In this document: positions 10,638-22,600 of the stretch, piece after piece
Layout: every line of letters starts with the position of its first letter
How positions within the stretch are numbered: position 1 is the first letter of the stretch
Source: Elgaria multicarinata webbii
Lineage: Eukaryota; Chordata; Lepidosauria; Squamata; Anguidae
Assembly: GCF_023053635.1 (NCBI RefSeq)
Contig: NC_086183.1
Span: forward strand, 32,345,501 to 32,409,500
Direction of reading: 5' to 3'
DNA length: 64,000 bases
Notes under the pieces: generated by a model
Database searches by the model: none
What the model was told of the DNA's origin: nothing
The model's input: the letters and a program-made list of their open reading frames with translations, nothing else
Program-made: the position numbers and the translations under genes

Positions 10638-13600
10638 CTGAAATGGAAGGGAAAGGAGCAATGACCAAGGTTGCCTACGGAGGGAGGAGGGAGGGAGGGA
10701 GGGAGAGAACAGCAGCAGGAAAAAGGGACAGGTTGGACCACCCATGGGAGGTGAGAGGGGAAGCAAGGCCATCCCACCAGCCCTGCCGGTAGTCTTCCTT
10801 ATTTTCTCTTCCCTCTCCATCCCTTTTTTAAAAAACCATTTTTAATTGAATTTTACATTTCTAACAAAAGGATGTAACATCCAACCACATCGAACGTAAC
10901 GCGGTCATCAAACACGGGACACCCACGCTACACACGATTAGCATCGGAACAAATTAATCAGGTGACGCCGTGGATTGATTGGAGCTGTTATGTCTTCAGA
11001 GCTAGAGGGAAATACATCAAAACGATTTCCCACCCCCCAACCTCTCCATCCCTTTCCCCTTGTGCGCTGCGTCTTTTTAGATCGCAAGCCTGTGGGCAGG
11101 GGCGGTCCTTTTGGCTAATTGATTCTAAGCCGCTCCAAGAGCATTCCTTTCTTCTTCTTTTCTCGCTTTCCTTTCTTCTTTTATGTGCTCAAATAAATCA
11201 GTAGATTAGGCACATGAATATAACGGACACCCCCACCCACCCCTCTCAGAGGGTAGTCTTGTCTCTGAGAACCAGATGCTGGGGACAACAGGGGAAGGTG
11301 AGGAGTTTGGCGTCCAGCTTGTGGACACACAGAGACATCAGGCTGACCAGCGGCCGGAAACGGGACGCTGAGCTCGGTGGGCCTTCGGTCTGCTCTCCCT
11401 GCATGATGTTGTGTGCAGATTCCCTCCCACGATAAGAAGAGAAGAAGCGCCCCTCTCAAGAGTGGAATCTCAGTTGCCTTAACCTTTGCCCCCAAGGCCC
11501 CACGCAGCTCTCCGTGCAGGTAGCACACCTGGGCCACCCAGCTACACTGGACAAGCCTGTTGAACGAAAACAGCCCGCTCATTACGTTAAAAAAAACCCC
11601 CACCACCGAGTAGGAATTGGGCACCTGGAGGGAGGGCAGCTTGAAGGAGAGTTGGAAGAGAGGCCTCCCTGGATCCCCCAACAACCCCCTCCCCTCCCCA
11701 CCCCACCCCGGTCTGTTCCATGACTGGGGCAGAAAGCGTAGCTCCCTTGTGGAGCCCGGACACGGCGAGTAGAATGTCCCAGGTTCAGCTCCCCTGAACC
11801 TCTGCTTCAAAGGATCTCCGGAGCAGGGCTTGCAAAGATCCCTGCCAGAATCTTTGGAGAGCTTCTGCTGCCATTCAGAACGCTGGGCTAGACGGGCCAA
11901 CGGTTTTGTAAACCGCCCAGAGAGCTTCGGCTATTGGGTGGTATAGAAATGCAATAAATAAATAAATAAACGGGCCAAATTGGTATAAAGGCGGCTTTGT
12001 ATGCTAACACAGGAAATAGGGGGAGGCATGGGCGTGTGCCCCCTCCAAAAAAACTACCTTTCCTTGGAGGATTCCAGCGGAGAGATCCGCAGAGGTTACC
12101 ATATTTGGGGGTGGATGCAGCAAAGAGTCTCCCCCTGACGCCCCCTCTCCACTCCACAGGCCCCTTCTTCCTAGGTGATGTCCCTGCGCAAGTTTCTGCT
12201 CCCCTGCAGAACCTGGGGCCGTTTGCTCGAGTCGCTCGTTCCGCAGTGCCCCTCCCTTGGCCAAGCGGGCAGCACAAAGAGATCAGGAGGGGAGCCAGCA
12301 GGGCTCGTCGCTCCTGCTCACAGGCGTTTCCCTCGAACTCGGCCCCCTCTTGCCACCCTATACTCACACAAGCCAATCCACCGCCAGGATGAGGGAGATG
12401 TCATTGGTGGGCAGCCCCACCGCTTCCAAGATGATGGCGAGGGTGAGGACGCCGCCCGCGGGAATCCCGGCAGCTCCGACGCTGGACGCCGTTGCCGTGA
12501 CACTGGGGGTCAAAAGCAGACAGATCAGAGGTGGGTGCCCAAGGCCTCGGCTTGCGATCCATCTGTGATGCTAATTCCGAAAGAGGCTTGGATGGGGTCA
12601 CATGTACACATTAAGGCCACGTCCCTCCCACTGGGCATCACTTGAAAAACGCTGGTTGGTCCAGCCAGTAGGTAAGGAGGCAAACTTCTTTTTTGTGCAA
12701 AATTTAAGAGCCGGGCAGATTTTTGCAGGCGCCAGCAGGGAAGGAGGAAAAGCAGAGGCGCAACAGTGCCAAGGGACCTGCCCATTCTCACAGCCAGGGA
12801 GAGGAGGGATCCGGATCTGGCCTTTCCCCACCAACCAGGCAGTTGGGTCAGCCGAGAGAGGTCAGGGCTCCAACTCGGGAGCCCATCCTCCCCGGCTGCC
12901 TAGCAGTATGCACAGGAGTGGGGGAAGCCGGCTTCCAGGCCTCTTCACTTAGCTCATTTTTAGCTCCCAGTACCCACCAGGCAGTCCTCATTTCACCAAC
13001 CTTCCCCAACCTAACGCCCTCCAGATGTGTTGGATTGCAATTCTCAGCATCCCCCAGCCAGCCACGCTGAATAGATGTCAGAATTCGCCCTGGCTGAGAT
13101 CCAAAGGGCTATTTGACAGTGTCACTTCTCTCTCTCTCTCTCTCTCTCATCCTCACTATGCCCGCCCACCCTTTGAACAGCAGCCCTGCCCACTCCTGCA
13201 GGTGACACCAAGAGGTTCTTCCGCCCGGGGGGGGGGGGGGGGGGGCGAGGCCGTGTAATCCAAGTGGCGCTTCCCAGGGTCCTTTGCAACATCGCAGAGG
13301 ACGCCGGGGCCCAGCTCACGTGCCACGCGTTGCTTTCTCGGCACCCATAAAAACACGGCCGTCCTAATAGTTGCTCATGCTCTGGAAAGCCCTCGAGATC
13401 AAGACAAGCCCTGGAAATTCCCTGAAACGCCCCTCAGAGTCCAAAGTTGCTTGTCTGGCACATCACGCTGGCCCCGATTGTGACACAAGAACTAGATTGG
13501 AATGTGGTCAAGTGGAATGCAGGGTCACCAGGAGGGGTGACAGAACATCCAACCCCAAGACAGACGAGCAAACGTGGACAGATGACCAGCTGGAAGCAAA

Positions 13601-16600
13601 TCCACCCCCTTTGAGATCCCATGGTCATCCCAAGCAAAGGGCACCAGCAGCACCTGCCTCCACCCCCCACCCACCCTTTCTGGTAGCTCCTTCTGACCCA
13701 GGAGGCAGTTCTGTGACTGCGCAATTTCTCGTTGCAGTTGATGATTAAGTCCCTCAAGGCCAGGAGGAACAGGGTTGCCCTCCTGGAACGGAGAGAAATG
13801 TTTTACTCATAATTGCTTTTTTAAAAAAAAAACTAAAAAATATCTACTCTGCACATTTAAAAAAGAAAAGAAAAGTCTTGTGCCAAGAAGAGTCTTTTAT
13901 ATCTCTTTGCCAATCTAGTTTTATTCCATTTTATTCCAAATTGGCGATACTGGAGCTTTAATAGGATCAAGCATTTTAATAGGGACGGAACAGGGTTGGA
14001 AGAAAGGAAGAGCAAAAGGCAGTCAGGAGCGCCGTAGAAAAGAATATGACTAGAGGCTCAGGTGGTCATGCTGGGCACCAGTAGGGTGACCCTATGGAAA
14101 GGAGGACGCGGCTCCCACATCTTTAACAGTGGTATAGATGAGGGAATTTCAGCAGGTGCCATTTGTATGCAGGCAGCACCTGGTGAAATCCCCTCTTCAT
14201 CACAACAGTTAAAGCTGCAGGAGCTATACTAGAGTGACCAGATTTAAAAGAGGGCAGGGCTCCTGCAGCTTTAACTGTTGTGTTGAAGAGGAAATTTCAC
14301 CAGGTTCTCCATATGTAGAGTGCGAAAAGAAGGAAAACCCCATAGGGGAATAAAAAATAAGCCAAAGGCCAGGGCGGAACCAAGGAAACTTCTGCAATAA
14401 TATTAGTAAAAAGTTTATTAAAGTGCCAGGTGCCTACGCACAACTGCACTAACATTATAAAGCCCTGAGGAAATAGGCACCTGGCACTTTAATAAATCTT
14501 TTACTAATAATATTATTGTGAAGATTCCTTGGTTCCGCCCTTGCCTTTGGCTTATTTTTTACACTCCATATATAGAGCCTCGTGTAGCGCAGAGTGGTAA
14601 GCGGCAGTTACTGCAGCCGAAACTCTCCCCACGGCCTGAGTTCGATCCCAGCGGAAGCTGGTTTCAGGTCGATTCAGCCTTCCATCCTTCCCAGGTCGGT
14701 AAAACGAGTACCCAGCTAGCTGGGGGAAAGGTAACTGCGACTGGGGAAGGCAATGGCAAACCACCCCACTACAAAGTCTGCCAAGAAACGTCAGCGAAAG
14801 CAGGCCTCCCTCTAGGAGTCAGCGATGACTCAAGTGCTTGCACGAGAGGTTCCTTTCCTTTTCCTTTCTCCATATATACAAATGACACCTGCTGAAATTC
14901 CCTTTTCAATACAACTGTTAAAGATACAGGAGCCCTGTCCTCCTTTCCATAGGGTCACCCTAGGCACCAGGCTTCAGCCCTTGGAATTTTGAGCCTGCTC
15001 AGCATGTCCCCAAATCACGAGGACCAGAAAAGCCTGTCCCCAACAAAAGTTGAGATGTTCTGTGCCAGCTACTGGAGTCCTTCTCCAGACAGAGGGGGGA
15101 CATGTAAAGTTTCACTCACCACCAGCCAAAGACCCCTCAAAATCCTACAGTATTAAAACCATACTGATGGAGAGGAACGTTTGTACTGATGCTCAACAAT
15201 GCAGTCCAGTTGCAGTTTCTTTTGCTTATTTGCAGGACCTGGGCAGTGACATGGCAGCCATTTTAAGAGAGTACATAGGATAGAATATGTAGGGCAGAGG
15301 GGTGGGACCCTTGTCATGAGGCAAGACAAAGAAAGCATTTGCAGGAGACCAAGACAAGATTCTGGCAATGCAAATACCAAGCCCCAGACAAAGCCAGGAT
15401 TTTGTGCAAGGTGCAGAACCCGCCATCCTGAAGAACCTCTGCTTTTGTTCCAAAGAGACAAGGCAAGTTTCTAGCCCTTAAGAAAGACCTAAAGAGCTTT
15501 TGCAGCTTGTTGAACTCAGCTCAGCCAAGCCAGCACCACTGTGGGCCTTCTCCAGAGTTCCACCCTGTCCGCCACTTCAGCAGTCCATGTCAAACTGCCT
15601 TTCACTGAACATTTTTAAAGATCTCATCTCCCTCGCACTGCCTCCCCCTCTTCTGTGTGGCCCGAGCCGACCTCCTGGAATGAATCCTCCCTTTGTTCTT
15701 GAAGGAACCTCATGATCCCATTTCCCCTAACAGTATTATATCCTGCTAAAGCAAGGGTTTAGATTAGGCCAACAGGTCCGTGCAGCAGGCAGCGCTCCGG
15801 GGTCAGGAGAGGAGAGAGACGTTCGTCGACTTGGCCAGACGAGGCCTGCACAATGTAGGGCACCCCAAGCCAAATGGAGCCCGCTGGCTAGGCTAGTGTG
15901 GCTTCCCCAGTGCTGACAACTCCCCGGTTTTGTCAGGGCGAGGCAGGCGGGACAGGGATTTCTATGGCCGAGGGGCATCTAAGCACTCTGCACTAAGCGC
16001 CCCCCTTCGAAGATTCCGTTCTGCCCACTCTGGAAACTGTTTTCTGCCAGCAGCCCAGGTTCCTGCTAGTTCCCAAAGAGTCAAGAAGAGGACAATCAGC
16101 CTATTGTCTGTAATAGGGTGACCCTAGGAAAAGGAGGACCGGGCTCCTGTATCTTTAACAGTTGCGTAGAAAAGGGAATTTCAGCCGGTGTCATTTGTAC
16201 GCATGCAGCACCTGGTGAAATGCCCTCTTCATCGCAACAGTTAAAGCTACACTAGCTATACTAGCGTGACCAGATACAAAAGAGGGCAGGGCTCCTGCAG
16301 CTTTAACTGTTGCGATGAAGAGGTGCTGCACGCACACAAATGACACCGGCTCCTCTTTTTCATACGGTCACCTTCTTTCAGCCACATGAAAGAAGTGCAC
16401 AAATAGTCTCTGCCCTGAGAAAGGATGCAAGGTCCACATCACGCGGATCAGGTGGCTGTGGGCAGAAGCGTCTGGTGAACCTTCAGAGCAGGGATGCAGA
16501 ACCTCTTCCGATCCAAAGGTCAAATTCCGTTTCGGACAACCTCTCCAGCACTGCGATCCAGCTGTGGGAGGAGCAAAAGGGGCCAACCTGCCAGCCTACT

Positions 16601-19600
16601 GCAGCTTAAAGCTCTGCTTGCCATGAACTCAGCCCCAGGAGACCTTCCAGAATGGGGGGGATTGCACAAAAGCCAGGAAACAGCCAAACAGCTTTGGGGG
16701 GGGACGGGACGCCTGGGGAAGGTGGCATGGGGACCCCCTGTGGGCCAGAAGCAGCCCCCGGGGCTGTGGTTCTGCACCCCAAATTGAGAGAATATGGATG
16801 CTCAAGCAATACATGTCGAAGCCTTCCTTGCAGGCTTTCAAGACGGCCTTAAAAAACATGTTATTTGACCACGGCCTTCGCGTGAGAAGTATTGTTACTG
16901 CTGTTATTGTTATTATTGCTGCTATGGTTTCTGCTGCTGGTTTTATTGTTGGTTTTCTTTTAACGTTTTGTGTATTTTATTGTAAGCTGCCTTTGCCCTG
17001 AAAGATGGCCACGAAAGGTTTTAAATAAATAAAATAAGCACCGTGGGGGAGACCGCAAAGCGTACGCGCAAGGTCATCCACAGGTGGGCCCTGCCCAAAT
17101 CCCAGACGAGTAGCAGAGCCGGGCATCCTACCAAGGCTGCAGCCAGCCACGGTCCACGACTGCTGCGCTGCGGTGGGCTGGGGGAAAGGACGTGAGCGGC
17201 GCAGGCTGGACGGATCAGGGCAGTTTGTACAATCGGAGGGATGCGTGGAAGGTCCAAACACTCACAGGATGGTAATGACTTGGATGAAGTCGAGAGGAAA
17301 GTTGTTGAGCTGGGCGATGAAGACGGCAGCCACGCACTGGAAGAGGGCCGCCCCGTCCATGTTGACGGTGGCCCCGATGGGCAGGATGAAGCGGCTGATG
17401 TGCTTGGAGACGCCGTTCTTCTCCTCGACGCACCTCATCATCAGGGGCAGCGTGGCAGAGCTGCGTGGAGGAGCAAGAGGGGGAGGGAGGTCAGGAGGGC
17501 TCCAGAACCAGCCCACAGGCACGACCCAACCCAACGACCACAGAAGATTTACTATGCAGAGTGGTAAGCGGCAGTTACTGCAGCCGAAACTCTCCCCACG
17601 GCGGAAGCTGGTTCTCAGGCAGCCGGCTCAGGTCGACTCAGCCTTCCAGCCTTCCGAGGTCGGTAAAATGAGTACCCAGCTAGCTGGGGGAAAGGTAACC
17701 GCGACTGGGGAAGGCAATAGCAAACCACCCCGCTACAAAGTCTGCCAAGAAAACGTCAGCGAAAGCAGGTGTCCCTCTAGGAGTCAGCAATAACTCAAGT
17801 GCTTGCACGAGAGGTTCCTTTCCTTGGAAACTGGGTATCTAAAGTTCCGTCTCTGCCCACCTGCTTCGGTCTTCTAAGGGAATACTGCTCTGTACCCCAC
17901 TATGGTCAGGGTAGCAGCCGGCAAATATCCAGAACATTTGTATTCATTTTACATTGGCTTGATGCTTATTTTTTTCTGGTGTGTAAAACGACTTGAAGAC
18001 GACATGTAAATATTTACAATAAAGTAAGATAAGGGCCTTCTCAGTGGTCGCACCTAGGCTGTGGAACTCCCTATCTCCTTCTCAAAAGCAAATATGGTTC
18101 CAATAGAGCTTCCCGCGGGGCATTCTTGGAGAACTTATTATTGCTGCAACTTTTGTGGTTTTACGACGGTCCCTTTTGGGGGGGGGGGGGGAACGGAAAG
18201 GCATGAAGTAAAAAAGAAATTGAATTTTAAGATGCCTTTTTTAATGGTGTGCTGCTTTTAATGATGCACTGGTTTTAAACGTTTGAATTAGTTGTATGTA
18301 TTTTATGGTGTTTTTATTAGTGTTGTACCCTGCCTCGATCCAGAGGGAGATGCGGGTAATAAATAAATAAATAAATAATTAAGTCAGCCAGCACACTTCA
18401 GCTCGATAATTTTAAATTACTGAGCAAACGAGGGGAAACAAAAAGGCACCCACAACGATCTTGCCACGTCCCGTTCAGAAGCACTTCCCCACCCAGATCC
18501 TCCCCTCTCTTTGGCTAGCCAACAGAAGCCCCTCCAACCCCTCCACCCTCCCGGCTCTGTGCAGCTACAAGCAGCCTCTCGATACCTGGAGGAGGTGCCG
18601 AAGGCGGTGGCCAGGGCCGTGAAGATGCCCCACAGGAACCGGTAGGGGTTCTTGCGGGTGAAGATGAAGTAGATGACCGGCAGGACAATCAGGCCGTGGA
18701 TGGCGTGGCCCACGAGGCAGCAGCAGATGTACTTGCCCAGGCTGGTGAAAAGAACCACCACGTCCTCCATCTCCACGATCTTGCCAGCGACCAGGAACAT
18801 GATACCCAACGGGGCATACCTAAAAGGACAGGAGGAGGACATGAGCAGAGCAGGACAGCGGCCCCTGATCCAGGGCAGCAAGCAAGAGAGGACTGGAGAC
18901 TCCCCGGCCTTGGCTACGTCTCTGCAAAGCGGCGTTATCACCCGAATTGTACCCACGTCAACAATTTTTAAAAAGCACAGAATAAGTGCAGAACGGAGAG
19001 GCAGTGTGGTGTAGTGGTTAGAGTACCACGTTAGGACCAGGTTCAGCTCTCCACTCTGGCAAAACGCTAGTCACCAACTCTCGCAGCCTAACTTACCCGG
19101 CAGGTTGGGATAAAATAAACACACACACACCCCAAATTTCTTGCCATTATGATTGTGGGCAAGACTTGAGAACATTTCAGAAGTGAGACATGTTCCAGTT
19201 GCCAGCGGGGAGGGCTTCAATTCCCGTACCCATGAGTAGCAAAACCAGAACAAATGATGCACAGCAAAAACATAAATAAATAAAATCACACGGCTGATTT
19301 GCGTCATGGACACAGGTCTCAGAATTCAGCTTTTGCTGGAGCAGATGAGGCTGCCTCGGCACAGAAATTGGAAAGAAAAATAAATAGCTGAACGCAGAGT
19401 ACACAAGGCCACTGGCTCAGAGGGGCGTACGGTCAATATCCCCCCCTAAAAGTCCAGCTACCGGCCTCCCGGTCTGGAGTCTCGCTCACGACCCTCCCGG
19501 AGAGATGCGCACCAGACGGCCTGCTTACCACATGATCCAGGAGACGAGCACCATTGTGGCTTCATTGAAGGAGTTGAAGAACTTGATCAGGTTCTCTCCC

Positions 19601-22600
19601 TCAGGCCCGAGTTTCCGCAGAGCGATGCCAAAGACGATGGCAAACACCACCAGGCCCAGGATGTTCATCCCTTCAACCTCAGCGCCGACGGGGATCTGAG
19701 GAAACAGGGAGGGAGAGGTCTTAAAATCTCTTCACTGGCTGCCAATGAGTTTCCGGGCGAAGTATAAAGTGTTGGTTTTCACCTTTAAAGCCCTACATGG
19801 TTTGGGTCCAGGCTACCTGCGGGATCGCCTTCTCCCATACAGTCCGCCCCGCACACTCAGGTCCTCTGGGAAGAATCCACTTCAGCTAGCAAGAACTAGA
19901 TTAACAACTGTTACCCAGAGGACCTTCTCTTCTGCTGCTCCCAGACTATGGAACGGCCTGCCTGCCAGAGACTCGTCAGCTTGACAATCTTTTAGCGTTC
20001 AAGAAAGCTATCAAGACTGATCTCTTCCGGCAGGCCTATCCAGTGGAATTTTAGGATACTTTTAATATGTTTTTAGGATGTTGTTAACAGTGTATGCTAT
20101 GTTTTTAATCAGTATTTTATTCTTATTGTTGTTCCCTGCCTTGATCCAATCGGAGAGGCGGGTAAGAAATAAATTATTATTATTAACTATAATTATTATT
20201 GTGAACCGCCCAGAGAGCTCCGGCTATTGGGCGGTATAGAAATGTAATAAATAAAGTATTACATCCTTTCTACACGTATGTAAACCACGCACACACACCA
20301 AGCTTCGCTCAACAAGTAATCAGAGAGCTGAAGAATGATGAAAAGTCTCCCTATCTTCAGTTCTTGTTTACTTCTTTACTAGAGAAGTAACTAACTCCAA
20401 GACAACCAGGTCAGCAGGAAGCACCTGTCCCCTCCTTTCCTGACCCACCTGTCCCACCCTTACCATTATCACCACCACAGCATTTCCTAGAGTCAGCCCC
20501 ACCTGGGGAGAGCAACGAGAAGCATCTGAGGCCCTGCTCCAAGATTCGGTGGGTGGCAATTTGTATGTGGGCCTTTTCTGTGGTGGCCCCCTCTACCCAG
20601 TGCCTACTTTGTTGACTTCCCAGCACCAGACAAAGACCTTTTTTTGTTATTCTACAGGCCTTTAAAAATATGTTTTAACTGCTGCTTGTTTTACTTTTTA
20701 ATATGTTTCATGCTGTTTCAGAATAGTCTTTTCCAATGAATTACCTGTTTAGATATTTAACTGTTCTTCTAAAAAATTGAATTGTTATTGCTGCTTCCAA
20801 AATACTTTAAAAAAAATTCAATGTGTTTTAGAATCATAGAATGGTAGAGTTGGAAGGGGCCTCTAAGGCCATTGAGTCCAACCCCCCTGCTCAATGCAGG
20901 AATCCACCTTAAAGCATCCCCGAAAGATGTCTTCTCAGCTGCCTCTTGAATGCCTCTAGTGTGGGAGAGCCCACAACATCCCTAGGTCATTGGTTCCATT
21001 GTCGTACTACTCTTAACAGTCAGGAAGTTTTTCCTGATGTCCAGCCGGAATCCGGCTTCCTTTAACTTGAGCCTATTATTCCGTGTCCTGCACTCTGGGA
21101 TGATCAAGAAGAGATCCTGGCCCTCCTCTGTGTGACAACCTGTCAAGTCCTTGAAGAGTGTTATCATGTCTCCCCTCAATCTCCTCTTCTCCAGGCTAAA
21201 CATGCCCAGTTCTTTCAGTCTCTCCTCATAGGGCTTTGTTTCCAGACCCCCGATCATCTTCGTTGCCCTTCTCTGAACCCCCTCCAGCTTGTCTGCATCC
21301 TTCTTGAAGTGTGGTACCCAGAACTGGACGCAACATTGGTTTATTGCGTTTGATTTCATTACTTCACTCTGAGAGTTTCAGTTACAGAGCGACTCATAAA
21401 TTTAATCATTACCATCTGTCTGTGGCACCACCGATTGAGGCATAACAGCACAAGCTGCCGCCTCACCCACAGGTAGAGCCGTTACTGTACCCTTTCACGA
21501 CAACTCCCTGGGCCACGGGAAAAGAAGGACCCAGCAAGTGCTTTTCAGAAGGGAATGCTTCGCCCAGAGGCACGCGGCCCCAGAGCCAGGCACGGCGGCA
21601 GCAGAGAATTGCAGGGGCAATGAAGGCAAAAGGAAGCCCTGGGGGCTAGCAATTCCCAAGGCCACAAAACACAGGATGGGACAGCCACAGAACGTCCCAG
21701 GTGGGAAATTCCAGCAGAGTCCATTCAAACAAGCAGGCGGGTTTATACACTACAGGGCAAGGTAGAAACAGAACAATCCCAGGTTCCCTAACTAAGGTAG
21801 CCAGTGGGAGTAGTGGGAAGGACTGGAGTATCAAGCCCAGGAGGTAGTGGTGGGGACTTCTTTTACTCACGTGCCTGCATGTTCTATCGCCATTCCCCCC
21901 ATCCCCTAATTCTTTGGTGGTTCAAGCAGATTCTGCCTTGAATAACAAGCCTTCACCACCAGGACTAGAACCCTGAAAGAATATGAAAGACCCTCATTCC
22001 CCAGTTTTCACACCCAAATGGAAATGCTGCCTCACAGAGCGCAACCCACCCCTTCTTACCTTCAACTGCATCTCAGTCTCAGTTACATTTTTCACTCCTG
22101 TTATGTTTTCTGTTGCGTTCTTCTTGATTATCTCCCACTTATAACTGGTTGCATACTGTGGGTGGGGTCACAAAGACAAAAATCAAATGTCAGCTATGTC
22201 CAAAACAAACTTACTTTTGTGTTTCTTTGAGTCTCAGTGCCTCAGATGCAGATATAAAAATTCCAACTAGTTTCCCCCCCCCCCCCATTTTAGAAGACTC
22301 CCTCCCACAAGGGAAGAACAGGGTAGAAATAAAGAACAACGTATTTCACTGCAATCCAACCAATATGGGTCTAAACCAGCCTTCCTCAACCTGGGGCGCT
22401 CCAGATGTGTTGGACTACAACTCCCAGAATGCCCCAGCCAGCTCTGCTGGCTGGGGCATTCTGGGAGATGCAGTCCAACACATCTGGAGCACCCCAGGTT
22501 GAGGAAGGCTGGTCTAAACCCTCTGAATACACTCATGACTACATGTCAATGGAACTTTGACATAAAGGTCCATCTAAACCCAGTATTGTCAACCCTGACT

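Larger units (their letters stand above)
14082..14962. mobile_element. hAT-like palindromic MITE family B, split by two later insertions
   Basis: Ends TAGGGTGACC and GGTCACCCTA are inverted and flanked by an exact 8-bp duplication GGCACCAG (14074-14081 and 14963-14970). TAGGG fits the YARNG end rule of hAT elements. The inside has mirrored CTTTAACTGTTG/CAACAGTTAAAG segments. It was later hit by a palindromic element (14352-14561) and a SINE (14575-14868). Confidence 0.85.

Noticed and set aside
11181-11900. 239-codon open frame on the minus strand in intron 7
   Set aside because: No known motifs, no conservation visible, lies between well-defined exons 7 and 8 with no matching splice phase.
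14575-14660. tRNA gene
   Set aside because: A and B boxes are present but it is the head of a SINE with a long body, Bov-B-like end and target duplication.
16914-19014. SLC1A4 as the identity of the transporter
   Set aside because: Exons read [23 protein letters not shown] and KESVM, as in SLC1A5; SLC1A4 has VGSKIVEMKDI and ends KESVL.
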